Of a DNA stretch of 64,000 nt, positions 10,151-23,262 are shown piece after piece. Position numbers and translations under genes: made by a program. The stretch is from assembly GCF_001949145.1 (NCBI RefSeq), contig NW_019091355.1, forward strand, positions 4,494,838 to 4,558,837, in the 5' to 3' direction. This stretch comes from Acanthaster planci (Eukaryota > Echinodermata > Asteroidea > Valvatida > Acanthasteridae). Every line of letters starts with the position of its first letter. Within the stretch, counting starts at the first letter, position 1. The notes under the pieces were generated by a model. That model searched no databases. It had not been told where the DNA came from and worked only from the letters and a program-made list of their open reading frames with translations.

Positions 10151-11385
10151 TCATCTAAACAGAACACTCTCGTTGACTTGTGTGGGTTTTTCCTATACGT
10201 AAACTTTACCGTTTACCGTTTGGAGAAATGGTACCACTCCAGTCTTGACTTGAAATTGTCACAATATTCGAAGCATTGCATTATTTGGCAGTGCGGCTTG
10301 CTTAGTTGAACATAAAAATTGTAATAAAAAAACAGGCCAAAGATGGCCTTAATGAAGTTAAATTACTTCATGGAATTATTAGTTTTCTTTAACGTGTGTG
10401 TGTTCATGCTTTTTTGCAACCCAGGTCAAAATTAATGTTTCCACAACGAGAAATATTTCTTGATTAGCTTGAACCCACAAAGTTCATGAAAACGCCAAGT
10501 TGTTAATTACAAATAACGGTTAGACACAAGGACCGTGGGCGCTGATCCTCATGAAGTTTCAGAGGACATGCATAAGTTGATTACTTGTACAGGTACTCCA
10601 AATCCTGCAGAAATAATTACAAAAAAAATCGAGAAAAGGGCACTAAAACCAGTGGATCTAGTTTTCTATCTATATTTGATATTGCTTTAATTACCACATT
10701 TAATCCTATAGGTTCATGTGGATTTGCATCGATGTTCCTTTAATGTCTCTTGCACTTCTATAATGGCCTTGAATTAGCGCCGGACAGGTCAAAGAAAAAT
10801 CTTGTGTCAATAAATTACATTTTGATATCACATAAAAGCGCAATAAAATAATGAAAAGTTTCTTATAAACTATGATTCTCTTCTTAATAAATATTCATTT
10901 TCACAGACTGAAAACTATATTCTCACCTTTGCCAACAACTTAGATTTCCTGTAAGAGATGCAATCACGTCTGGTGGCCGGGCCACGAGTTTTGTTCCCCA
11001 AACGGTTTTGTTTCGTGTTTTGTGATTGGTCTGTTATATGCACATTGAATGTATGGTTCTCGACATCACAAACCAAACTTATGGTGAGAGAGTTCCTTTT
11101 TCATACGTTATTTACAATTTTAATAAAGGAGTTAAAAACAAAACGAGAGTTTCAAGTCGAAAGTTCTCCCAACCAACCACACATTAGCTGCCAAGCCCCA
11201 GTGAATTTGATACCTTATTATATTTAAAATCATGGACAGAATTATCAATAACACATAAGCACAGAGGGCTTCCTCTTTCGAAACTGTTGGATCTCGTTCG
11301 GGAAAAAGTACGCGGCTGGGCCTTACTTCTTATGTGGTCTTATAAGTGGTTTAATCTCGTAGCATATCAGTGAAGTTCATAAATG

Positions 11386-11549
11386 CGGCTGTTTCACAAT
11401 AGAGCGTCTCCAAGAGTTTGCAACACATTAGCCAATCACAACGCTCGAAATTTGTCGACCCTTTCTAAAACGACAACTTTCGACAACTTTCGCGCATTGT
11501 GATTGGCCAACACGTTGCAAACTCTTGGTGGCGCATTATTGTGAATCAC
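11386..11549. mobile_element. Foldback MITE, copy 1
   Basis: About 164 bp with long inverted arms. The left end is CGGCTGTTTCACAATAGAGC and the right end, read on the opposite strand, is GTGATTCACAATAATGCGCC. Both arms contain CAAGAGTTTGCAAC and (g/a)GCCAATCACAA. Its ends and interior match the element at 12241-12408 in inverted order. It has no coding capacity. The right terminus is less well conserved than in copy 2. Confidence 0.8.
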
Positions 11550-12240
11550 TTATAATATGGGCCGTGCGTCTCCTTTGTTAAAAGGTACTGGTACGTGGCA
11601 GAATGAATATGCAGTCGTAAACCGTCCCATTTTAAATGAAGAATGCTTCAGTTTCGATGTTCACCACTGCGAACAATTCATAACTCGTTTTTGAAAGTTT
11701 GAAGAACCAATTCGCAAAGGGTACGGTTCTCTTATTGCCATCTCATCAAATATTTCTCGCTCCACATCGTCCTTTGTAAAAGTGAATATTAGATTAAGAG
11801 CCGTTCATTGACTTAACACACACAAACAGGATTTCTTTATTTTAGTACTAATAGCAAGAAATTACTTAATTCCCTCGCCGGAGAAACTGGATATTGGTTC
11901 CCTTATGCAAACAAAATGGATAGGTATACCGAAGCCTTTTTTTTAGACGACTTCAAGTTTCACACCCATATGGACGACGAAGGCTAGCCGTCTACAAGTT
12001 TGCAATATCATCACAAAATGCTATTTGCAATATGGTCATATTTCGAAACAGAGACAGTATGCGTATATCCTGCCGCGCGCCAAGCCCGTCGTGCATTTTG
12101 TTCCAATTTATACCAGTTTGTGGACTTGGTTATAACTGGGTGCCATCTCATTAGGTATGATGTTCAAAAAAACCTAAAAACTTTCTTGAAGGGATATGGG
12201 GACCTCTGTGTTCTATTGTACGCAGCAGCACGGGCCAATA

Positions 12241-12408
12241 CGGCCGTTTCACAATAGTGCGCCACCAAGAGTTTGCAACGTGTTGGCCAATCACAATGCG
12301 CGAAAGTTGTCGACCCAATGCGCGTTTAGAAAGGGTCGACAAATTTCGAGCGTTGTGATTGGCCAACGTGTTGCAAAGTCTTGGAGGCGCTCTATTGTGA
12401 AACGGCCG
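12241..12408. mobile_element. Foldback MITE, copy 2 (perfect 17-bp termini)
   Basis: 168 bp bounded by CGGCCGTTTCACAATAG and its exact reverse complement. The inverted homology extends inwards for about 70 bp through CAAGAGTTTGCAACGTGTTG and GGCCAATCACAA to GTCGACCC near the centre. It is the same family as 11386-11549 but in the opposite orientation, judged from which arm carries AGAGCG and which TGCGCC. No target duplication is obvious. Confidence 0.85.
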
Positions 12409-14226
12409 GCAGTTGTAATGATTGAGTCGTAAGAGGGTGCACTGTGCACGATCCGCTATCGAGCACTAGCGTCTAGGAACCAAGAAGGAAGGGAGTCCAC
12501 ACGCTTGCGAGGTCGTGTCTGAATTATATGTGTAGTCCGAAGATGTTAAAAAGCGGCTGCAGTCATTCCACAGATTTGTGTTTCATGAAACAGTCGCAGC
12601 CAAGCAATCTTGATATGACCTGATAATTACGACGCAATGTCACCGTGAAGATGACTTTGTTTTCCTGACTCAAAAATTCCTAACGACGAAGTTTAGGTAG
12701 CAAATCCTCACTAAATAAAAGTGCAAAATCGGTCAGAAATAGCGCCACCTAGTGACTCTCAGAAAGAGTTTATCCTGGCGGGTTTCTTTTTTTTTTTCTT
12801 TTCAAAGGGTTAGGCACGACAATCTATCTTTTTTAATTGGCCCTTCGCCGAAGATACGCGCAAAAGTATGCGCTTTTCCTGAGATTAGTTAGAGCCTTAC
12901 TGTGAATTTGTGATATCTTTGTCTTTCACATTGTTATATGTGGAAAATAAAGTAAGAATAAATGATTGATTTCGCTCAGTTCTGAATATAACTGTCCTCC
13001 TCTCTACAAAATAGGCCGACAAGTTTCAGGTAATAAAGAACGAAATACTCCGAGATGGAATCCCCAAATTCGTTATTCATAGAATATCTGTATGATCGAT
13101 CCGATCGTGGCACCTCTTATTGTAAATACCCCGCGGGTTTACAAAATGTTATGAGCACGTGCGTGCGTGTGGGATTGTGAAAGTATGACTTGGGATCATC
13201 TCTGTAGATTCAGGGGCACCCATCTGAGAAATTGTCAGAAGAGCCCGAGAAAGGTGATGGATGTCATTTGAATGGCTGCTGAGAGGACTTGGGAACATTC
13301 ATGTTTTTTGGGGGGGGTGAGTTTGTTTTTGGCGGATAAATTCATTGGTTAACCTGCTAAAATTGAAAATCAAATGAAATCTGAAGAACCGAACAACACA
13401 TTGTTTTTTTGTTTGAGAAGCCTCAGGGACTCCAGTTGCGTGCCACGGAGGTCTAAACTTTGTTGATTTAACGCTGTTTCCAATGGAGCTTAAGTTAGTT
13501 CAGTGCACCTTGATTCGGAATAGAGTGATCATATTTATTGGGTCTGGAAACCAGACCCATGTTCGGTTCTATTTTAAAGATCAAGAGAGGGCGTCTTTCA
13601 AATGAACTGCTTCTGTCGCGTTTTGTCTGACAACAGGGTTTTTGCTTCGAGACGTGTGGCTCCCCTTTCTTGGTCTAGTTTCCATGTCTTAGTTCAACTT
13701 TTCATTCGAAATAAAATTAAGGGGTAAAAATGTTTTTGAAACTTCTTTTGCAAAGATAACTGGGTGTTATAACACCGTTCCAGAATGTTTAATTGGCAAA
13801 ATAATTTTTTTACAACCCGTCAACTGCAATGGTAAAATACCACTTTGTTTTCAGTTCATCATTGGTTGTCTTTTGTGGCACGCATTCTTTTTACCTGCAG
13901 ATCAACTGAATGCTTTCTGTTAAGAAATTGGCATGACGTTAAAAACAGCCAGGAATGGGACGAAATAATTCAATTAGTAAAGATGTACTTGACCTGACGT
14001 CACCGCTGTATCTCAAGAACAGTCAGCCCTCCTGACGGCTTAACACACAGAGCCTTGTTAGTGCAAATCACTCCGTCGCACTAGGCTGAGTAATTAGCTC
14101 TTACCGGGGATTTCCTGTTGTCTGACTACTTCCCGAAGACAACACCCAAATTTTTGGGTCTGACGACCGGCTCCCCGCCTTTAATACACTAAACCGAAAT
14201 TTGATGTGGTCTGTTGGGAACAGAAT

Positions 14227-14234
14227 TATAAATA
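14227..14234 (+). promoter_or_regulatory. TATA-like box (possible distal promoter)
   Basis: TATAAATA lies 35-38 bp upstream of a TTTCATCAGAGT segment that could act as an initiator, and about 230 bp downstream of a perfect CRE (13995-14002). It is on the Pitx strand, 3.5 kb before the first Pitx coding exon, so it could drive a non-coding 5' exon. No transcript evidence is available and chance is quite possible. Confidence 0.2.
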
Positions 14235-17200
14235 TCGCAGAGGGGAATCGGCTCCGATTTCATCAGAGTCAACAGTGTGTGAGAAACAAACAGCTACCAA
14301 TCACTTAAGGATATCCGGCTAGCAAGGTAGTTCGCTCCTTTCAGACGAGCTTTTTGAGGTTTCACTACAAGCTCCCTGAATTCGCCGCATTTGGCCCGTA
14401 CAAGCAAAGATGGCTGTGTGTTGTGTTCGCTAAAAAGTTTTCGAAAGAAAACAACTCCACAGCAAAATACTCGGCTTTTTAAGTTAAGTGTAGGAAGGTG
14501 GCCTAACCCAACATCAAAACACTGTAGGCGCTGCCAAACAGTACTTTTTTTTAGACTTATGTGCATAACTAAAGAGGTCATAGCAAGAAAGAGAATATTC
14601 CGAAAGTGTTATGACCTGATGTTCGTTCCGCACCAACGGATATCATTACTGAGTGATATTGAAGGCCGATTCCAGAAAAAAATACAACAGAGAAACAGAC
14701 TGTACAAAATACATTTTGTTCCGTCGCAGTCGCACTTAATGGTTTGTTGAGCCGTGGCAACCATTTACGAAGAGAAACGGAAAATGTTGCTGGTATATCC
14801 CCAATTTATTGCCCTAATTGGCTCTGGAGTTGTCGGCGGTAAGCTTCGAGTGTTCAGTTGACTAAATAGGCAACATTATAATATTACTAGTCGCGGGCCG
14901 AGTGAGAGCCGATGCGGGCAGTCGCGTGGATAGAAAGCTTTGGTGTAGGATCGACGACCCAAGGACTACCAACCTCTCAAGGTATTGAGGTAAGCCAGGG
15001 GTAATCGTGGCTGATTACTGTGCGGGGTTTGAAGATGCTAACACGGCAGCTTTTGTGATCGAGTCGCACTTGACGTAATCGGGGATTTAGCGAATATCAG
15101 CTCCAATCAAGCTAACCAACAAAAGCAATGGGATTGGCGTTTTTATTTGTACAGCGTAGGTGTTCTATTTTACACTGATTCATTTTTATAATACATTTGA
15201 AAGGAGCGAATTTAAAATTAACGTCGAGTGACCAATCAGATGCAGATTAATTATCTCTTCACACATATTATAGACGTTTGGAGAATATACAAATTCCATC
15301 TGCGCCTGAGTAACTTAAAATTACAGGCCGACGGTTGGGAATTTCTCTAATAACCACTATACGCAGCGTCAGTGAAAATTGCGTTTCTAGTTTGGTTGAG
15401 CAGAAGCTCATTTTTGTAATGGGTAATTTATAAAATGCTTCAAAAAATACCCAGAGCAGTCATTATTTTGTCAAGAATGTAGACATTAATGCCAGGTGCA
15501 TTCAATATATTTATTCTTCGAAGTAGCTCCAAAATAACGGTTCCATAACTATACCACTCTTCTCCCTTCGCAGTCAGAAATGTTTACTCCTCTAAAGTGG
15601 ACCTATAGCCTATCCTATAGTGACTGCTCTTCTCTTTCGTGCCTCATCCGGAAACTGACATCTGATTTGGCTCCGAGTGGGGCGTTGTTTTTGTAATTCG
15701 GAGCCGGTAGTGATTCGTTAGGGTTATAGGGTCGCAATGGCAGAGACACTCTTGTGCACTGAGTGATTAACACTTTCCGACGTGTATTTTGCGGATTCCC
15801 CAGGGGAAGGCGCACCCGGAAACGATAGGATAATGCAAGAAGGGCAATTCTGTGTCCATTCGCTGAATATAGACCGCTTCTATATACTGACGTCACAAAT
15901 GTCATCCATGAAACTCTCCGATCCTTCAGTATTTTGATGTTTGGCCACGTTCAGAACGGGCAAAGTAAGAAACTATGCCCACCAAGATGGCGAACCGCAA
16001 AGGAGTGTGGGAAATTTGGCATAGAGTTAAACGTACATGGTTTGCAAAATCTATCACCACTTGCATTGCGACCAAAATGTGATTAGACGTGTGGTTCAAA
16101 CACTTTTTATACGGACTCGTTCTACGCGAATCCGGATTGTCATCGGTGATCCAACGTTGGTTAATTGACACCAGAACGCGCCTATAAGTCACCTTATTCA
16201 CAAGTCAGTCAATTCAGTTGAAAGTGGGATTAGCCTTTTATTTTGGGGAACCTAAAAAAAATGATATGAATAAATAAAAAAATTATCACAAATTACTGTC
16301 ATTTATACTAATGAATAGTATGAAATGTTAATAATTATATCAAATGTTTTGAGTCACATTAAAAAAGAATAAAAGTGAGGCATGGGCCTAAAAAAGTGCT
16401 CCCCATTTAACAGATTACTATGATTAAGATCCTGGAAACAGGATCAAAGATGGCTTCGCTGTGAATGAGGTCAATGGAGAGCGACAAACCAGCCTTGGGA
16501 TCACTAATCGAGATCAAGATCCGTGTGACCAACGGGGACTCGGTATAAGAAGACATTTCCCGCAGTCTGCATCTGACGTTAAATTAATGTAAGACTCCGT
16601 TTGTCCTGATGGTGCGTCGGTCATTCAATACTAAGTCCTTCGCGTCTTCCCTTTGCAATGTTACCTTTGCTATCTTAATGCCAAACTAAAAAGAACTAAA
16701 AGACACAAAATATCGCACTCTTAACAGACCTTATTCTCAGGGAAGCCATTTTGATCATGTTCCTTGAATCTATCTTATCCAATGTAATCTTTCAAATGGG
16801 ATGGGGCCAGACTAATATGCCTCGTTTTTATTTCTTAAAAAAATTCTTAAACATTAAGATGAATAAACTGTGTATTTTACATTATCCATCACCGTAAATT
16901 AACTTAGTTCGTAATGAACTGCTTTCAGTGCTTTCATTTTCATTCTCATAGCCCCCCCCCAAATAATAAAAAGTTAACCTCGTTTCCAATTCAGTAGGGT
17001 TGACTTGTGAATGAAATCCAATTGTGTTTTTTTTTCATTGCATTGATGCCTCAGCCAATTTGTTTTGGTGTTTGACTGACATAATCTCGTGATTGTCACA
17101 GCACTATAGGCATGACCACAGACATTAAATCTTGAAACCTGAAGAGGTGTGTCCAGTCAAATGGCCTCCTCTCGTTATCTAACCAAAAAACCCCGACAAA

Positions 17201-17696
17201 ACCCTGCACAGCTGCTGATTCAATCGCTCAGGTAAAAGGTACGGAGGGAGGGGCTCAGCCGGAAGGGACCCTCATGTTTTTCTTCACTGGACCGATGATA
17301 CAAGTGGCGGGCATTTAGCGTTAATTAATCCTTCCTTTCAGTCTCGCTTGATGCTCCGCCCTTTTTGTGTGCCGTCTACATTACCGGTTGCGTTTTGGCG
17401 TGAGCGGTTGGTTGGAGTGAATGGGCTTTTACAGAAACGAAACAGATTTGACTATGGTTCATCAGGTTCGAAGGGGGTCAGTGTCCCTAAAGCACGCAGA
17501 CACGTCTCCCTCTCAGTGGAGTTTTCTCTCAAAGTTGCAGTCAGTTCTGAAATATCAAACTAGAGCTTAGCGGTTACGCTCCGTATTCATCGACTGAGGA
17601 ACGTATGCATTCACTCTGTTCTTTTGGTTTAAGCCAGGCAAAATTCCTCTGAATAGCACCTCGACACCTATTTTCCTGCACATCTCTCGCCGCACA

Positions 17697-18087
17697 ATGT
17701 TCCAATTCGCCGACCCTGCTCCTACCCATGCCGTGGCCACGCTTCCCTTCAGCCGAATGAAAAGCCCGTCTTCCCCCGCAAAGAGCCCAGCGGGAGCGGT
17801 TCTCGGCACACTCCTCGCCCCGGAGCCCTCCAGAACTGGCCAACCACTGACCACGGAGAGCTACACCGACTCGGCTTCATCCACGAACGCACCCTGGGGC
17901 TCGAGCCTGGCCGGGAATACTTCTACGAGTCCCGATGCTGGCGCTGCACACTCACTCGGTGAGAGGCCGCCCCTTGAGGTTGACGTGGGCGTGTCAAAGG
18001 AAGGCACCTCTTTGAGAAGTAGGGGACAAGTTGACACAAAGAGCCAGCAAGCAGACATTGAGAAATGCGGTGGAGAACAGACGCAAG
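17697..18087 (+). CDS. pitx: Pitx alternative first coding exon A (distal)
   Basis: An open frame of 130 codons plus one base, starting MFQFADPAPTHAVATLPFSR and ending GGEQTQ, followed by G|GTAAGT, a consensus donor. The phase-1 end with G joins to AA TCA of the homeodomain exon to make Glu-Ser in frame, giving a predicted 383-residue isoform. The sequence is rich in Ser, Thr, Pro, Ala and Gly, as is usual for Pitx N-terminal arms, with no folded domain visible. The 5' side stays open for some distance upstream of the ATG, so the start is chosen as the first ATG. I do not recognise a vertebrate counterpart. It could be a lineage-specific isoform exon; less likely it is a chance ORF with a good donor. 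Confidence 0.55.
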
Positions 18088-20089
18088 GTAAGTTCTTTTC
18101 TACTCAGGTTGGTAAAAAAAAAATGCATGTCAGTTTATAAAATATCAGCCATGCCCATAAACGCAGAATTTCTTCACCAAATTTCTACAGTATTAAAGAC
18201 ATATAATAAACCCGTGACAGTCAATTTCCATTTAAGATTTTGCAATTTCCTAAATCACTTGAGGCAGTTTTCATCTATGAAGTCTATGTGCTATTGTCTG
18301 CTGACATTTTCCAGTGTCTCATTTTGTTTCATATTTTATATATTCTACATTATAACCATGAAATTGCGGCTTCAAAAACTTAGGCTGGGATCTTTTTCAT
18401 ACAAACGGAATTCAACTTTTGAAATGTATTAACATTTTGTGCCATTGCTTGCCGCGATAAGTAACGCCTTTCGACGTTTTACGTTACGTGCGTATATCAA
18501 AGTACACAGCCGATCGTAAAAATTAATTCGCATGATTCCCCAGTCTTTAGACAAGTGCAGAAAAATATTAACAGATCTGGTCAGGAAGGCCTCCTTCCAA
18601 ATTGAGACAATTACCTTAATCCTATGCAAATTTATTCCAAGTACACTCCATACGGTCTCTGATTAAATTACAAATGTGAATAAACTGACTTATACTGGCA
18701 CTGTGCATTTCGGTTCAGTTAATGAGCGCATTAGAATGCAGAGCGTTTTCTCATCCAGTATTCCCGCTGTTTTACGCGTTTTAGAGAAACGGCTAAAAAG
18801 GACGATGCAATATGCTGTGTCTACCACGGTGAAGCTTAACAGATGCATCAGGTTGATGTTGTAAAATATCCAGCCTTATTTGAAAAAAAATCTTTTAACA
18901 CTTAGCTTCGCACACAGTTTTTATGCAGCTATATTTTTGCGTAGCTCAGCATTTAAGTAAGACAATTCAGGTGTTAACTTGTTTGTCAAAACCGAAATAT
19001 GTTTCTTTCTTATTTTTGAATTTACTATGGCAGACGATATCAATATATAAACAACACAACGTACACAAACAGAGGTTATTCCTCAGTCTTTTGTTTCCAT
19101 ATGCACTTTTTTAAAGTTACGTAACCGCAGACATGATGGGAGCAAATGGCTTCATCTCAATGCTGCCATCAATACCAGATCTTGAAAACAAACGCGCGCC
19201 TTTCAAAAATGACGAGGCAATGGCAAACCCACATGAAACCCTAGTAATGTTTTGTTTCAGGCCATTCCATCCCGCAACCATCCACAGAATGGCAACGTCC
19301 CAAATGCTGTTGATAAACTAAATGAATCTATTAAGAGAAATAAAATTCCCCGCAGTTTTTATTCACCCAAGTACCAGCATCGGTGTATTTTTTCATTATT
19401 AATTGAACCGCTGCTCTTCCTAGCGTATCCAAGAGAAAGGTAATGTAAATGATACCGGCATACTTTTAACAACCGCACAACTTCTGTCCCCGACGCGCAG
19501 AACAGAAAAAAAAAAGGTAATGAAATTTAACGCATAGATGACTTGGGCTATAGAGGTGCATTTTAATGCAAAAAGTCTGATCCGGTGTCAGAGTCTGGCA
19601 GAGGGTTTTAACGAGTGTGAATTTAGTCTTAGTTGGCATGAAAAGCCTCGGCACTTCTCTTATCATTACACATTCGAAGCACAGATTGTTTAAACTAGTG
19701 TATTTTTTACCGGTATCAAGACCGATGACCAGGCTGCCCCTCCGTCTGCTTGAAACAAAGCAAAACCACCGCTCTGCAAGAGAAATGAAATAGAGTTTGC
19801 CAAGTCAGAGTTGCTCCTTAAGTGGTACTGCGCCAACAAATTGCCGATCGTCTGATGCCCATTCTCTCTGCGCATCGATGCGGTGATGTCCATAGGGGGC
19901 GCTGTTCGAGGCGTCCGTTCTCCCCACAGAGGTAAAATCGTTTCCTCACGCCCCTGACAGACACCAATCATTTCGAGGCGCGACTGTCCTCTGCGCACCT
20001 GTAATTAGAGAGAGCAGTGCCGACTTTGGAACCGACTTGGCGCTTCATGGTGTATGCACTAAGGCATAATCCATCATTCCGATTCCAGC

Positions 20090-20233
20090 AATAGATCGTA
20101 TTCACGGCGTCCCCAATTTCAAAATCGTAGAATTGTAGAATATAGCCTGGTTCTTTGAATTTAACGTTTTCCAATAAATACACAACGTACGGGAATATGA
20201 CTGAAATTGGGGACGCCGCGAATACGGTCTATT
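20090..20233. mobile_element. Short MITE with 31-bp inverted termini
   Basis: 144 bp. The left terminus (20090-20120) and the reverse complement of the right terminus (20203-20233) differ at two of 31 positions and share GCGGCGTCCCCAATTTC or its one-base variant. The interior is unrelated, AT-rich and non-coding. It lies in the Pitx intron between first exons A and B. Family not assigned. Confidence 0.8.
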
Positions 20234-20925
20234 GAGACGCTAATTATGCAACTCTCCAACACGCAGTCATCTCAGTGGTTTGACCGTGTCAACAGATAAA
20301 AACATAATAAAGAAAGAAACCAAAATACAAGAAGCGAGAAGCATACAAGTTTAGTGAAAAAGACCAGTACGATAACTGTAACACTCTGTCCAGTGTAAAC
20401 ATTGACCGACTTATGAGACATTGGTTGTATTGATTGTGCGGGCGACCAAGCGCCTTGAACATGCAGAGATTTACACCTTTAGAAAGGGAAGCACAGCAAA
20501 GTTTCGCCTTTTTGGACATTTCCTGAGCCGAGAGGAAGGAACGTTTGACAACAATGCTCTGCAAGAAACGTACACCGATAAAGTACTTGTGTTCAAACAT
20601 GTGTGTGACTTCAGCTGACTAAATTCCAACCTCTGAGCAAAGAATGTGTTGTGTTGTTCAGTGGTGACATCGCGGAACACCGCTCGCATGAACTGGAATT
20701 ATGAATGATGCTAGTCACACTTAGTGGTATTAACTACGTTCCTTTACCTTTAACGTATAATGAGAACTTTGTTTCAAAAGTCCAAAAGGATATCGTCGCG
20801 TATCACGTTCGCTATTGTTCTCTTTTCTGAAGTTTTAATGTTTTCTGTGTGATTCCCTGCCCTCATGCAGGCGCGATTCTGACAGTGTGTTCCTAATGTT
20901 TGTCAAGTAGATCTGTTTTTACTCA

Positions 20926-20952
20926 CGATAATTTGTACACTACAAATTATCG
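20926..20952. repeat. Perfect 12-bp hairpin
   Basis: CGATAATTTGTA, three bases CAC, then TACAAATTATCG: a perfect stem with a 3-nt loop inside a Pitx intron. There is no terminator context. It may be a transposon footprint or a structural element. Confidence 0.85.
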
Positions 20953-23262
20953 CTCGGGGAGAACTAGAGTCTCTGGATCAAAATGAAATGGATGTCAGTC
21001 GTAAACATTCATGACAAAAGCCACGTCCACAGTTTCGCTTCGGCAGATAAATGGGCCTCTTATGAAGAAAATCGTTTAAATTTCATAACACATGTTTCGT
21101 AGCCTCCGGTGACAAGTCTGATCTCACGACAACTCTTTACCTTGCTTCGAGAGGTTGGCTGTAACCCCCCCCCGCCTCCATCCTTCCGTAGCCGAAGTTT
21201 GACTCTGACAATAAGCAGAACGATCAAGTCGGCGGCAGGTTTGACAAGGTTGAAGAGGAGATCGGACGGAGAACAGTATCGCCTCTGAGGAAGTGCATTT
21301 CCCGCCGAAACCACTTGAGGAGCGACTGAGCGTAACCTCAAATGAGTGCTTTGTACAAAGCCCCGCTTCAGAATCCTATTGGTCGGGTCTGGAATGTAAC
21401 AATGATAAAGGCCGGCCACGGCAGACATATAGCGCCATCGCCGCTCAGCTCAGAGGGGTAGGGCTGGTCGGGATTGGACGGGATTAACTGGGCCCATCTT
21501 GTTACGGTTCCAGACGACGGGCCTGACAGGCATCACGAACCATAAAGTAAACCAGATATCGCGACTCCGTGAGATCACGGAAGTTGCTGAGGTAGGATCC
21601 GCCAGAATTTTCGACTGTGAATCTTTTAAACCTGAAGATGAATCCTTTTGGCCAATGGGTTTATGGAAATTTCAACACCAATAATTCGGGGCTTTCTGCG
21701 AGGAATGACAGAAATGAATCCAATACTTTAGAGGCAGTAATTTAAAATTTCATTATTTATGCTGTAAAATGTTTTATCCTCAACACCCTTCAAAATATTT
21801 CAACTAGTGAATGCAACTAAACAACCTAGTAAGCCCCAAAGTCCTTAATCTTTAAATATCAGTACAATTTTGGTGCACACTAAGCAAGATTTGCACCCTG
21901 AACTCGAGTGTTTAAGCGGGGAGTCCACAAAAATATGATTTTTTTTTAGGACGATCCATTATAATAAATTTGAATATATTACATTTGCTCAGTCTGAAAA
22001 TAAGCGCAACACTGGATTTCCTGTGGGACGCCATATCACAGTCATACCAAAAACTTATTTTTCGATGTCTATAAGAAGAAAAAGATCGACATAAACTACC
22101 ACTTCTTTAATTTTCAACGGTTAAGCTCGGACTCAACCACTCTCTTTACCATGCAATTATAACAGTACGAATGTCTGAAATCTAGGTCCTGACTACCGAA
22201 AAAAAAATTCCATTGGACATCGCTTTTCCTGCTGTTGTTTTCTTAAAACCCCCAAATCTCTTTTCACACCTATCCAATTAGGTGTATTGTACCTGACAGT
22301 ATTCCTGAAAATACTAGTAGGGTCTCGCTCCCTCTCTCTCTCTTTGCTGAAGTGACCTCGGTGCCGTCGTTTCTCACCGACACCCCCCCCCAGTCCTGCC
22401 TGTCGAGGACACGCCCGGCTGGGTGCTTTTCTTTCGGCCGGCTACGGGCCGATGTGAACGGCCAGCGTGGGGTAAAGTCTGCGCTCGTGTTGCTCGGGGA
22501 CTCCGGAGATCTCCCTTTTCTGTTCCTTCCTCAATTGCTCCGCAATCGTCCCCTTGTGAATGATTGTTTGTCTAATTGGGGATAGAGGGTGGCTTTCTTG
22601 TTCCTCAGTAAAAGGACATGTTTGTGTTGGGGGGGTGTTCTGGTAAAAGGCCGATTGTTGACATGTCGAGCTCATAGGGGTAAACCCATCCAAGTTGTCC
22701 ATCAACCGAACAATGCAGAATTATCTAGGCCGAAACGACAGCTAATGATTCAAAGCGAGGCTCACAGGTGAACCGTCCTTCGTGCCAGCCCCACTACATA
22801 ACCATTCAGTTGGCGCACTTAACACTGGAAGATGACCAAAACCCTTCAGCCCCCTGTGTTTTAGTTCAGAATAACCTCTGGATCATGACTACCTTTACAG
22901 CAAAGTTTTTTTCAATTTCTTGTAGCTGAGGTAGTCTACACGATCTTAAAAACATGACTGGCCCATTATCATTTCAAGATATGCCGAAGTTACAACGGCA
23001 TACAATGAGCAGACGACAAACTCGCACAGCGGGGGCAACATTTTCCATTGTGGGCAAGTCCTGTTGCGTCCCACAAAAGGTTGGGCTGGCCAACAAAGAC
23101 CACCGACGGATTTGGCCGTGAACAGGACACGTTAACAATTCTCCGGACCATCATTTTGCCTCTCAAAATATTATCAATGGGCACAATTATCTCTCTTTTG
23201 GGCTTCTCGTCGAAAATATTTCAAAAATGCACTGTGAGAAACTTGTGAGGTGTAAGTTGTAA

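Larger units (their letters stand above)
10151..17696. other. Intergenic region between the LINE remnant and Pitx
   Basis: No coding exon is recognised. It contains the two foldback MITEs annotated separately, CRE palindromes at 13995-14002 and 15888-15895, a TATA-like box at 14227-14234, and an AT-rich stretch around 16240-16380. The interval immediately before 17697 would include the promoter and 5' UTR of the most distal Pitx first exon, but no clear core promoter was seen there. Confidence 0.5.
18088..23262. other. Pitx intron between alternative first exons A and B
   Basis: No additional exon is recognised. The stretch contains a 144-bp MITE (20090-20233), a perfect hairpin (20926-20952), a CT-rich run at 22333-22345 and C/G homopolymers. 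The 3' part would include the promoter and 5' UTR of exon B. Confidence 0.5.

Noticed and set aside
14294-14760. Overlapping open frames on both strands just after the TATA-like box, considered as a gene
   Set aside because: None has a recognisable domain, and the frames on opposite strands are equally long.
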